Shown here one piece after another: positions 16,778 to 24,955 of a DNA stretch of 64,000 bases; the first letter of the stretch is position 1, and every line of letters starts with the position of its first letter. Source of the DNA: Acidobacteriaceae bacterium (lineage in GTDB: Bacteria; Acidobacteriota; Terriglobia; Terriglobales; Acidobacteriaceae); the NCBI GenBank assembly GCA_027449965.1, contig DAIDKP010000015.1, forward strand, positions 1 to 64,000, written 5' to 3'. Below the pieces are notes generated by a model that worked only from the letters and a program-made list of their open reading frames with translations, had not been told where the DNA came from and did no database searches. A program made the translations under genes and the position numbers.

Positions 16778-18610
16778 ATGTCCAGTCGCAGGTTGAATCC
16801 TACGTCGAAGCGAAGCACTACGCTGGCCATCCTGGTTGTATTGGCTTCGCTGTGCGTATTTCTGCTTTGGACGACGCGGTCCACGATGACCCATCTGCCT
16901 TTTCTGAATGCTTCCGCAAACAGCGTGGGAGGCAAGCCTCGCAAGCAGCCGCTCGTCGATCAAAGTCCGTGGCTGACGGCTCAGGCGCTTGCTCCGCTGG
17001 CCGTGACTGCCGAGGAAGAGCGCTATGCGCGGGCCGCGGAGCGGCTGGCCGATCACGAGGTCGATCAGGCCTTTAATTTTGCATTGCGCAAAGCAGACAT
17101 CGAGCAACGGCAACTGACCGGAAATGCGCTGGAGCTGGCGCAGAAGGTGCAGCAACTGCAACAGGTGGTTGCGCAGGACCAGACACGCGTGGATCAGCTG
17201 AGTCATCCGGATAGCCGATCCAGCGCGGGCAAGATTCCCGGCACGCTCGATGTGTGGAAGGCGCAGCTTGGGCTGGATACCGATATCCTGCACGATACGC
17301 AGGCAGCACTGGCGCGCGCTTCCGGGGATCCGCGAGCGGAGATTGAGAGCCAGCTCAAGGCCCGCGAAGCAACGATGACCGACTATGACAAACAGGCGCA
17401 GCAACCGTATGATCCAGCCTTTGTCTCCGTGCAGCGCCACCACACGCTGGCCAGTCGCCTGGAAACCTGGCTGGCGCAGTCCAGCCGCCGCGCCGCAATT
17501 CGACAGGCCAGACAGCGTGCCACGCAGGACATGGCAGCGCTCACGGCCCAGTATGCGCAGATGCAGACGGCCACTGCGGCCAGCGACAGCGCTGCGGTAC
17601 AGCGCAGTCTGAATGCATCGTCGAGCAATGCTGCCGACGCGTTGTCTTCGCTACGCCAACGCAGTGCGATGCGCGAGCTGATGAGTATTTTGCAGGACCG
17701 CATTCAGACCGAGCAACGACTGGCCACAACCTATCGGCAGTGGGGAGCGCAGGTGGAAGTGCAGCATGGAATCCTGCTGCATCTGATTGCCCAATCCTCG
17801 CTGTGGCTGGTGCTGGTGATTATCATGATGCTGATCGCCGACACGCTGGTGCGCCAATGGACAAGCCGCTCCACCATGGATCAGCGTCGGCTGCACACCC
17901 TGCGGGCGATTGCGGAAATTGCCATTCAGATGGTGGGTGTGGTGCTGATTCTGCTGGTGATCTTCGGTGTGCCAGATCATCTGACAACGATTCTTGGATT
18001 GGCTACAGCGGGCATCACGGTGGCGTTGCAGGATTTTCTGCTGGCGTTTCTCGGCTGGTTTGTGCTCATTGGCAAAGGTGGTATTCGCATCGGAGACCAT
18101 GTGCAGATCAACGGAGCAACGGGCGAAGTGGTCGAAATTCGCCTCTTCCGCACCACGCTTCTGGAGTTGGGCGATTCGTCGGATACCGCGCATCCCACTG
18201 GGCGGCGCGTTACCATGCTGAACAGCTTTCCCATCACCGGGCAGTATTACAGCTTTTCCACGGCCAACCAGTGGATGTGGGATGAACTGTCGGTGCCGCT
18301 GCCCAAGACTGCCTCCACGTGGGAACTTGCCGAACGGATTCATCAGCTGGTGCGCAAGGCCACGGATGAAGATGCCAAGCAGGCGGAAAAAGACTGGCAC
18401 AAGATGATGGGTCCGCTGGCTCAGGAACATGGGGACGCGACTGCCGAAATTCACCTGCGCCCAACCGATGGCGGGGTGAATCTGCGTGTTCGCTTTGTGA
18501 CTCGTGCCACGGAGCGATACGAGGTGCGCAACCGTCTCTATCAGCAGATTCTGGAGGCGTTGGAGCCTCCTGCAAACGCGCAGGCTGAATCCGCAGCTCC
18601 ACTTGTCTGA
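16778..18610 (+). CDS. MscS-family mechanosensitive channel with long N-terminal coiled coil
   Basis: A 610-residue protein starting at ATG 16778, with AGGAGGG right before it. There is an N-terminal membrane anchor (about 16-33), then about 300 residues of Gln/Ala-rich helical sequence predicted as coiled coil (periplasmic). Three membrane segments follow (about 345-440), including LWLVLVIIMMLIADTL and the pore helix region LGLATAGITVALQDFLLAFLGWFVLIGK. The MscS beta domain is IRIGDHVQINGATGEVVEIRLFRTTLLE. It is larger than E. coli MscS and resembles YbdG/MscK-like forms. It should release solutes on hypo-osmotic shock. The spacing to ilvA indicates co-transcription, although no functional link is known. 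Confidence 0.88.
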   Translation: MSSRRLNPTSKRSTTLAILVVLASLCVFLLWTTRSTMTHLPFLNASANSVGGKPRKQPLVDQSPWLTAQALAPLAVTAEEERYARAAERLADHEVDQAFNFALRKADIEQRQLTGNALELAQKVQQLQQVVAQDQTRVDQLSHPDSRSSAGKIPGTLDVWKAQLGLDTDILHDTQAALARASGDPRAEIESQLKAREATMTDYDKQAQQPYDPAFVSVQRHHTLASRLETWLAQSSRRAAIRQARQRATQDMAALTAQYAQMQTATAASDSAAVQRSLNASSSNAADALSSLRQRSAMRELMSILQDRIQTEQRLATTYRQWGAQVEVQHGILLHLIAQSSLWLVLVIIMMLIADTLVRQWTSRSTMDQRRLHTLRAIAEIAIQMVGVVLILLVIFGVPDHLTTILGLATAGITVALQDFLLAFLGWFVLIGKGGIRIGDHVQINGATGEVVEIRLFRTTLLELGDSSDTAHPTGRRVTMLNSFPITGQYYSFSTANQWMWDELSVPLPKTASTWELAERIHQLVRKATDEDAKQAEKDWHKMMGPLAQEHGDATAEIHLRPTDGGVNLRVRFVTRATERYEVRNRLYQQILEALEPPANAQAESAAPLV

Positions 18611-18643
18611 GGACGCGCTGGATGAACGGATAGGACTGAGTTT

Positions 18644-18652
18644 TGCTATACT
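18644..18652 (+). promoter_or_regulatory. Extended -10 promoter of tRNA-Leu
   Basis: TG-C-TATACT (TG at 18644-18645, hexamer 18647-18652) lies 17 nt before the tRNA 5' end. It is an extended -10 element; no convincing -35 is visible. Confidence 0.5.
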
Positions 18653-18669
18653 GTCTGAGTTGCCTCATT

Positions 18670-18754
18670 GCGGAAGTGGCGAAATTGGCAGACGCACAAG
18701 CTTGAGGTGCTTGCGCTGAAAGGCGTGGGGGTTCAAGTCCCCCCTTCCGCACCA
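18670..18754 (+). tRNA. tRNA-Leu(GAG)
   Basis: A class II tRNA: acceptor GCGGAAG pairs with CTTCCGC, followed by A and an encoded CCA. The anticodon loop CTTGAGGT presents GAG. The D-loop and T-loop (GTTCAAGTC) are intact, with a long variable arm. It reads CUC/CUU. secG follows 53 bp downstream and may be co-transcribed, as in other bacteria. Confidence 0.97.
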
Positions 18755-18807
18755 AATCTCTCTCCGCGCATGAAACTGCGCGCGAGACTTCAGAAAGTTA
18801 CCAGCCT

Positions 18808-19113
18808 ATGCATTTTCTGTTGTATGCCGTGATTGTGGTCCACGTGATTGTATGCTTTTTTCTGATCGGCGTTGTGCTGATTCAGCAGGGCAAAAGCGCT
18901 GATCTTGCCGGCACCTTCGGTGGCCAGGGATCGCAGACCGCCTTTGGTCCTCGCGCTGCTGCAAACCTGATGACCAAACTCACGGGATGGGCGGCGGCCA
19001 TCTTCATGATTACGTCTCTTTCGCTGACGGTTCTCTATCTGCGTAACACCAACTCGACCAACTCCGTGCTCTCCGGAATCAAGACTTCCGCGCCGGCGCA
19101 AAGCGGCAAATAG
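18808..19113 (+). CDS. secG: SecG, preprotein translocase subunit
   Basis: A 101-residue inner-membrane protein with two transmembrane helices: YAVIVVHVIVCFFLIGVVLIQ and WAAAIFMITSLSLTVLYL. The cytoplasmic loop QQGKSADLAGTFGGQGSQTAFGPRAA contains the family hallmark QxGKxxxLxxxFGG--SQT-FG. It assists the SecYEG channel and SecA in protein export. It lies just downstream of tRNA-Leu and ends before a perfect terminator, so the unit is tRNA-Leu-secG or secG alone. Confidence 0.95.
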   Translation: MHFLLYAVIVVHVIVCFFLIGVVLIQQGKSADLAGTFGGQGSQTAFGPRAAANLMTKLTGWAAAIFMITSLSLTVLYLRNTNSTNSVLSGIKTSAPAQSGK

Positions 19114-19134
19114 CCGCCCGGCAGCAACCCATCC

Positions 19135-19166
19135 AGCCCATCCGCAAGCTTGCGGATGGGCTTTTT
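19135..19166 (+). terminator. Strong terminator after secG
   Basis: AGCCCATCCGCAAG and CTTGCGGATGGGCT form a perfect 14-bp palindromic stem followed by TTTT. It could also work on the other strand, but the T-run is on +. Confidence 0.9.
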
Positions 19167-19218
19167 CGTGGAGTGCGATGTGAATGCGTGATTCGAGCTG
19201 AAGCGTCCGTAGCGGTGC

Positions 19219-20097
19219 CTACAGACTCACGGTCTCTGATTTCTGCATCTCCGGGCGCAGCGCGTCCCAGCTTTCACTACCCAGCCGCTCAAACAGGTGG
19301 CGCGGAGTGAAGTGCTGTTCGAAGCGGAGCGTTTCCGTCGTTCTCTTCACCGTCTGCATCATGGCGTCATAGGCGTGCACGGCAGCGCCCAGCATCGCGT
19401 CCGAGAGCAACGTCATGCGATAGCCCATCTGTTCCACCTCGGCCAGCGTAGCCAGCGGACTCTTTCCGCCAATCAGCACATTCAGCACGCAGGGTCCATG
19501 CACAAGCTCAGGAACAGCCGCCATCTGCTCCAGCGTCTCCGGCGCCTCCACCAGAGCCAGATCCGCACCCACGTCGAGCGCAGTATTGGCGCGCGCGATG
19601 GCTTCTTCAAAGCCCAGTACGGCGTTGGCGTCCGTCCGCGCGATAATCACAAAGTTCGGGTCGCGACGCGCAGCCACGGCTGCGGCAATCTTGCTGATGT
19701 ACTCGTTGCGAGCGATGACCTGCTTGCCGCCCAGGTGGCCACATTTCTTGGGGAAGACCTGATCTTCGATATGCACGCCGGCAGCGCCGCTGCGCTCATA
19801 TTCATGCACAGTGCGCGTCATATTCAGTTCGTTGCCATAGCCGGTGTCCGCGTCGGCGATGACCGGAATCTGCACGGCGGCAGAGATGGCGTGAGCATTG
19901 GCAACCATCTCGGTCATGGTGGCCAGGCCATAGTCGGGCAGACCCAGTCGGCTGGCCGAGGTGCCCATTCCAGTCATATAAAGCGCGGAAAATCCGGCGA
20001 TCTCCGCGGCCTTGGCAGAGAGGCAATCGAAGGCTCCCGGAGCAATGATGAGTGGGATTGAATCAAGAGCAATTCTCAGTTTCTGCGCGCTGGTCAT
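19219..20097 (-). CDS. Isocitrate lyase/PEP mutase family enzyme
   Basis: A 292-residue cytosolic enzyme beginning MTSAQKLRIALDS; GAGGAG lies 9 nt before this ATG, so I reject the upstream GTG. The fold markers are APGAFDCLSAKAAEIAGFSALYMTG, VIADADTGYGN (metal-binding Asp pair), HIEDQVFPKKCGHLGGK (the PKKCGH catalytic loop) and IIARTDA. PKKCGH is shared by 2-methylisocitrate lyase, oxaloacetate hydrolase/decarboxylase and carboxyphosphonoenolpyruvate mutase types, which cleave or rearrange C-C or P-C bonds next to a carboxylate. No prpC or prpD gene is nearby, so it cannot be called PrpB with confidence. A 12-bp inverted repeat lies just upstream. Confidence 0.85.
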   Translation of the reverse strand: MTSAQKLRIALDSIPLIIAPGAFDCLSAKAAEIAGFSALYMTGMGTSASRLGLPDYGLATMTEMVANAHAISAAVQIPVIADADTGYGNELNMTRTVHEYERSGAAGVHIEDQVFPKKCGHLGGKQVIARNEYISKIAAAVAARRDPNFVIIARTDANAVLGFEEAIARANTALDVGADLALVEAPETLEQMAAVPELVHGPCVLNVLIGGKSPLATLAEVEQMGYRMTLLSDAMLGAAVHAYDAMMQTVKRTTETLRFEQHFTPRHLFERLGSESWDALRPEMQKSETVSL

Positions 20098-20132
20098 TCT
20101 ATGTTTCTCCTCAGATATCACTTCGTCGAATA

Positions 20133-20170
20133 TGCCTTTGCATGTTGGGTAGACGGTGCATGCAAAGGCA
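20133..20170. promoter_or_regulatory. 12-bp inverted repeat upstream of the isocitrate-lyase-family gene
   Basis: TGCCTTTGCATG (20133-20144) and CATGCAAAGGCA (20159-20170) are perfect inverted copies separated by 14 nt. They lie 36 bp before the ATG on the reverse strand. No T-run follows on either strand, so a transcription-factor operator is more likely than a terminator. Confidence 0.5.
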
Positions 20171-20292
20171 AAGTTATCCCAGGGACGATGATTTATCGAG
20201 GAAAAGTGCGTGAATTTTTCGTCACGTCTTCAGCTTGCCTTCATCTTTTTTCTCCAGTATTCATGCGGTTGAGCGAGTGATCGACGGAAACA

Positions 20293-23043
20293 CTAGAAGT
20301 GGAAACCGAGTTCCGCGGTCATCGCTCGCGGTGTTACGAAGTGCGTGCCGCTGAAGGTGGAGAGAAAGTTGTAGAGCGCGTATTTGTTGGTTACGTTGAT
20401 GGCAGTGAGCTTCAGGCTCCACTTGTATCGTTCGCCGCGAAAGAGATTGTCCTGACCGATGGAGGCGTCGAAGAGACTGCGTGGCGCAACACGCGGCGGG
20501 TTCTTGTCGTTGTCGCCGGTGCCAGGTGCGGGAATATGAACGAGTGTGGAGCTGAGCTGTGAGGCAAGGCAGACGCCGGGCAGTGCCATGGAAGGCGTGG
20601 CGCGCTGGCCATTGCAGATGAGTCCGGCCTCGGCTTGTTCGTCGGCGGTGAGTCCGCTGAGGAGGATCGCGGGCAGGCCGTTGAGCGTGGTGGAGGTGGA
20701 AGCGCAGGCAGAGTTGGGATCGTTTGAGAGTGGGTTGTAGCAGGGAACGGCACCGGCGACCAGACCGCTGTCAAAGCGCCAGTTGAAGCCGATCCACGGA
20801 CCGATCCATCGATGCCACTCGCCGGGAATCTCATATTGCAGGTGTGTGGTCTGGTTGAAGCGCTCATCATGATCGATGCGGAAGGGAAGTCCCGGCTGGC
20901 CGACGGTCGCTCCTGCGCCGGCCACCTGCGGCGGGAAGAATCGCGCGGCCACCGAGGACATGACGACAAACGCGGTCAGGTGATGAAAATCCGGTACGGA
21001 CGCGCGCAGCGCAAAGCCGGGAATCTTTGAGTTGTGCCAGTCGATGGGGAAGGTGATGGGCGTGTTGCCCAGCACGCTGAAGTCGAAGGCATTGTGCGTG
21101 TACTTCCAGATATAGTCGCCGCTGAGCACGAAGTTTTTGCCAAACGCCTGCTGGAGTCCGGCATGAAACTCATTGCGAAATCCCGGTTGCAGCGTGCCCT
21201 GCACTCCCGATGTGCAGAGCAGCAGCGGCGAAAGAACAGGATTTGCGCAACCCTGGCTCGACAGCACAAGATTCTCGTTAAACGGCGACTCCAGCGTTCG
21301 CGCATAGGAAATGCGCAGCACGGTTGCCGTCGGATTGATCTTGTATGAGACACCGATGCGCGGTTCTGCCTGGCTTGCATCCGCCAACCCGTTGTACACG
21401 TCGCCACGCAGGCCCAGATTCAGCAGCCAGTTGCCCACCGTGATCTGGTCCTCGGCATAGACGCCAATCTCTTTCACGTCGGTGTGACCGTTAAAGGTGT
21501 ACGAACCGCCGCCGCGTGTCAGGTCAAACGGTGCAAGCACCGGCAGATACTGCGGATTCGGAAAGTTATTGCCGCAGGCCGTCGGACTGTCATATCCCGC
21601 CACCGGGTTGCCGCTCGCATCCACGCACGGCGCGTTATAGAGCGCGTTCACTACGCCGAGCGTGTCGCTTTCGTTCAGGAACGTCTGCGCATAGTTGCCG
21701 CCAATCTTGATCAGATGAATGCCGCGCGTGTACGTAAGCTCAGCATGGACGCCTGCGTTGGTCAGCGAGCGAGCCTGACCGATCGACGAGGTCTGCAGAT
21801 TCGGAGCGCCTTTGTCTGCCAGCGGATTGTTACTCGGATAGTAGTTGTACGCATCGCGGCGAATATATGGCCCGACGTTCAGCACGGCGTAATCGTTGAA
21901 GATGCGCGTGTAGCTCGGCGCAATGTCAAACGTATTGATCTGCGAGCGCTGATCCGCGTTCCCGACTGCGCCAAAAACCGGCGAAGCCCCGGCGCCATCG
22001 GCAACCACGTTGGTCACGTTGGTTGAGTCATACGAGTTTGGCGTTTGAAACCACGATCGGCTGTAGTTGAAATTCAGATGGACGTTATCCTTCGTGTCCA
22101 GCGTCTTGTCCATGCGGTCAAACAGATTCTCTTCGTTGCCGCTGTTATGAAAGACGCTGAACTCCGGCTGGTCCAGAAATCGCCCGGTGTTCAGGCTGTC
22201 CAGTTCTTCAAAGTTGCCCCAGCTTGTACCGCCATAGCTGACATCGACTGCCCCCGTGCTCGATCCAAAGCTTCCATATGACGTAGTCACGCTTCCCGTC
22301 GGTGTCGTCACGTTCTGCCCGGAGCGCGTCGTCACCTCAATCACCAGGCTTGTCTTGCCGCCATACTCCGCCGGTGGTGCGCCGTCGATCACCTGCATCG
22401 ACTGCACCGAGTTGGACGGCAACTGGTTGGAAAAAACCTTGCTCTGCTGGTCGGTGATCGGCTGGCCATCAATCGAAAACGAGTTGGAAGCATGATCGCC
22501 CAGTCCGTGAAAAAGTCCATTGGAGTCCGCAGCCACACCCGGCGAGCTGAGCGTGACCAGCGAACTGAGCGACGAAGACGCGCTCTCCAGCGGCAACTGG
22601 TCGATCAGCTTGCGGTCAATGCTCGTCTGGAAGCTGGTATCGGTCTGGAGCAGATCATCCGCGTCCACTTCAACCGTCGTCACGCCCGCGCCAATCTGTA
22701 GGCTGTCCGACAGATGAACGGGAACAGAGGAATGCAGCTCCACATCACGCGATGTCGATGCAAAACCCTGCGCGCTGATGGCAAGGTGGTAGTGGTTAAA
22801 TGGCAGATTTGGAAACTGGTATTTGCCTGCTGCGTCCGTCACGGCACTACGAGAAAGTCCGCTGACCGGGTTTTCCACGGTCACCCGTGCACCGGCAACG
22901 ACTGCGCCGGTGGTGTCGGTTACCGTGCCTTCGATCGTGCTGGAGTTGGCTGCCGACTGCGTGAACCCAGATGTACAAAAAAACAGCAGGTTCAGCAATG
23001 AAAAAATGACTGCCAAACGATGCGTGAAGCGAAAACAGTTCAT
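20293..23043 (-). CDS. TonB-dependent outer-membrane receptor with carboxypeptidase-regulatory domain
   Basis: A 916-residue protein with a signal peptide (RLAVIFSLLNLLFFCTSGFTQS). The start MNCFRFTHR has GAGGG 7 nt upstream. An N-terminal CarboxypepD_reg domain (about 33-115, STIEGTVTDTTGAVVAGARVTVEN) precedes the plug (about 135-250, IDRKLIDQLPLES...SIDGQPITDQQSK...GAPPAEYGGKTSLVIEVTTRSG). The 22-strand barrel ends in the aromatic terminus AELGFHF. This is the Oar-like/SusC-like architecture common in Acidobacteria. No canonical TonB box is obvious. The ligand is unknown. The gene upstream on the same strand encodes a small CxxC/HxH membrane peptide, which hints at metal traffic. Confidence 0.9.
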   Translation of the reverse strand: MNCFRFTHRLAVIFSLLNLLFFCTSGFTQSAANSSTIEGTVTDTTGAVVAGARVTVENPVSGLSRSAVTDAAGKYQFPNLPFNHYHLAISAQGFASTSRDVELHSSVPVHLSDSLQIGAGVTTVEVDADDLLQTDTSFQTSIDRKLIDQLPLESASSSLSSLVTLSSPGVAADSNGLFHGLGDHASNSFSIDGQPITDQQSKVFSNQLPSNSVQSMQVIDGAPPAEYGGKTSLVIEVTTRSGQNVTTPTGSVTTSYGSFGSSTGAVDVSYGGTSWGNFEELDSLNTGRFLDQPEFSVFHNSGNEENLFDRMDKTLDTKDNVHLNFNYSRSWFQTPNSYDSTNVTNVVADGAGASPVFGAVGNADQRSQINTFDIAPSYTRIFNDYAVLNVGPYIRRDAYNYYPSNNPLADKGAPNLQTSSIGQARSLTNAGVHAELTYTRGIHLIKIGGNYAQTFLNESDTLGVVNALYNAPCVDASGNPVAGYDSPTACGNNFPNPQYLPVLAPFDLTRGGGSYTFNGHTDVKEIGVYAEDQITVGNWLLNLGLRGDVYNGLADASQAEPRIGVSYKINPTATVLRISYARTLESPFNENLVLSSQGCANPVLSPLLLCTSGVQGTLQPGFRNEFHAGLQQAFGKNFVLSGDYIWKYTHNAFDFSVLGNTPITFPIDWHNSKIPGFALRASVPDFHHLTAFVVMSSVAARFFPPQVAGAGATVGQPGLPFRIDHDERFNQTTHLQYEIPGEWHRWIGPWIGFNWRFDSGLVAGAVPCYNPLSNDPNSACASTSTTLNGLPAILLSGLTADEQAEAGLICNGQRATPSMALPGVCLASQLSSTLVHIPAPGTGDNDKNPPRVAPRSLFDASIGQDNLFRGERYKWSLKLTAINVTNKYALYNFLSTFSGTHFVTPRAMTAELGFHF

Positions 23044-23265
23044 GGAATACCCTCGCAGGAATAGCTTCCTGCCTGTAATCAAAACATTGGACCATACCCA
23101 ACTGCCGGAACCGGCAGCGCACAGGAGTCAGTCGCAGAAGAGAAGAGAAATTGTGTCTCTGATGTATCTGGAATACACGCTCGCACTGATCGATTCGACG
23201 TGCCTGAGGAATTGCATGAGGATCACTGCCGCTATCCAGGATTTCAGGTCGGCTCCTGCTCCGCG

Positions 23266-23580
23266 TCAGGTCAGCGAGGGAGGCGGGCGATTGTAGAGCG
23301 CGCAGTGCAGCTCAGTTGCCAGCGCCTGCGCGTGGTACAGAATCACCAGTTCTGTGTGCCACGTGCTGGTCCGCACGACGGCATGTGAGGGCACCGGAGC
23401 CGCCGAGTGCATCGCGATGCAGATCGGGCACTGGTCAGGATTGCTGCCGACACGATGAACGTGTGCAGCCTGCACAAACATCAGCAGGGAAAGCAAAGCG
23501 ATGCAGCAAAAGACGGCGCGACGAATGGCCCGCTGACGGGCTATGCTGGTGCGCGTGGTTTGCCTGCGAAAGCTCTGCAT
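23266..23580 (-). CDS. Small membrane-anchored protein with HxH-x8-CxxC-x3-H motif
   Basis: A 104-residue protein with a basic N-terminus (RRQTTRTSIARQRAIRR) and one hydrophobic segment (AVFCCIALLSLLMFVQAA, about 22-39). Just after it come His40, His42, Cys51, Cys54 and His58 (AHVH...CPICIAMH). The arrangement resembles DUF2946-type small periplasmic proteins often found near copper or TonB receptor genes. The Cys/His set could bind a metal ion; this is inference. It lies 222 bp upstream of the TonB receptor gene on the same strand. Confidence 0.6.
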   Translation of the reverse strand: MQSFRRQTTRTSIARQRAIRRAVFCCIALLSLLMFVQAAHVHRVGSNPDQCPICIAMHSAAPVPSHAVVRTSTWHTELVILYHAQALATELHCALYNRPPPSLT

Positions 23581-23735
23581 CTAGATTCGTCCTGTACTTT
23601 TCAGAATACACAGTCGTAGACGATTTCGCGCGGGGTTTTGTTGCGCGGTGGATGGTTCCGGGCGGGCAATCAGGGTTTCCCGCCACTTTTTATCCTGCTT
23701 TCTATCCCGCGCGTGCAGGCATACACTACGAGTGG

Positions 23736-24944
23736 ATGAGCGGTGTGGGTTCAACGAGTGCATTCCGTGGATTGCGCAGGTTCATGAGCCTGTGCGTTTC
23801 AGGGCTAATGCTCGCGTTGCTGTTGCTGGCGACATGCACGCAGAGGGCGTGGTCGCAATCGTCTGCGCCAGCGCCGGATGATCCGAACTCGCCCGTGGCG
23901 GTGCCGCCGGAAGAGCAGCCGGCCAAGGCTCCTCGCATCATGATTCAAACGCAGATGCCTGCGCCTGACCCTGCCGCGAGTGCCGACCGCACCGCGCTGC
24001 ATGTTCGCGCAACCGAAGCGTCCAGACCGGTGAATCGGCGGCTGATTCTCACCGATGGAACCTTTCAGCTTGTGCGCAGCTATCAGGTTGTCGGGGATCG
24101 CGTTCGCTATTTTTCCGTCGATCGCGAGGATTGGGAGGAGTTGCCGAACTCTCTGGTCGACTGGAAGGCGACCCATGCGTGGGAAGCCAATGCACAGAAT
24201 CAGAATGCGTCGACGGGCAGCATGGACTCCGATGCGATGCGTGAAGCTGCGCAACTGGATCGCGATGAAGCAGCGCAGCGAACGCAGATGGATGAAGCAA
24301 TGCCGGAGGTCGCGCCGGGGCTGCGACTGCCGGATCGTGACGGCGTCTTTGCCCTGGATACATATGCGGGCCATCCGGAGCTGGTGGAGATATCTTCGCT
24401 TCCGGGCACGATCAATCGCTCGCGAGTGGATCGACTTCGATCGATGTTGCCACTTGCCGGCCAGCAGGACCAGATTGAGATCGATGGTTCGATGGCGCGC
24501 GTGCAACTGCACATCAAGCAGCCGCAGATCTATCTTTCTCTGGATGACCAGGATGCCACGGAAACCGCGCCCATCAACGCGGTCACGGTGCCAACGCGCA
24601 ATGCTGTTGCCGTGGAGAATCACCCGCATGGCGCAGCTTCGCCGGATGCGGGATTTGCCATTGTCCGTGTGGATCAGCGACGGGCGATGCGCATCATCGG
24701 CAATATCCGTGTCAGCGCGACGGGCACGGTGACCGAGACGGAAGATGTGCAGCCTGTGCAATCCCGCATTCTGCCTGGCAGCCACTGGCTGCGCATTACG
24801 CCGGTGGCCCCGCTCAGTGTGGGCGAATATGCGCTGGTGCAGATTCTTTCCCCGACGCAACTGGGAGATGAAGTGTGGGATTTCAGCATTCATCCCGCCG
24901 CGCCGGAGAATCCTTCCGTCATGGTTCCGATTGCAAAGCGATAG
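23736..24944 (+). CDS. Secreted protein of unknown function, Gln/Ala/Asp-rich
   Basis: About 402 residues, starting at ATG 23736 or at ATG 23784; ribosome sites are weak for both. A signal peptide (FMSLCVSGLMLALLLLATCTQRAWSQS) ends with an SPase I site, AWS-Q. The mature N-terminus is Pro/Ala-rich. Next come LILTDGTFQLVRSYQVVGDRVRYFS (a short two-stranded pattern) and EDWEELPNSLVDWKATHAWE, an acidic Gln-rich helix (about 150-185), and a C-terminal beta-rich domain (RIIGNIRVSATGTVTE, GSHWLRITPVAPLSVGEYALVQIL). I do not recognise a family. It is convergent with the ntrX-like gene (11 bp). Confidence 0.75.
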   Translation: MSGVGSTSAFRGLRRFMSLCVSGLMLALLLLATCTQRAWSQSSAPAPDDPNSPVAVPPEEQPAKAPRIMIQTQMPAPDPAASADRTALHVRATEASRPVNRRLILTDGTFQLVRSYQVVGDRVRYFSVDREDWEELPNSLVDWKATHAWEANAQNQNASTGSMDSDAMREAAQLDRDEAAQRTQMDEAMPEVAPGLRLPDRDGVFALDTYAGHPELVEISSLPGTINRSRVDRLRSMLPLAGQQDQIEIDGSMARVQLHIKQPQIYLSLDDQDATETAPINAVTVPTRNAVAVENHPHGAASPDAGFAIVRVDQRRAMRIIGNIRVSATGTVTETEDVQPVQSRILPGSHWLRITPVAPLSVGEYALVQILSPTQLGDEVWDFSIHPAAPENPSVMVPIAKR

Positions 24945-24955
24945 CGTGCAGCGCT

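Noticed and set aside
19219..20097. Calling the enzyme PrpB (2-methylisocitrate lyase)
   Set aside because: The PKKCGH loop is shared by several activities, and no prpC, prpD or acnD gene is nearby.
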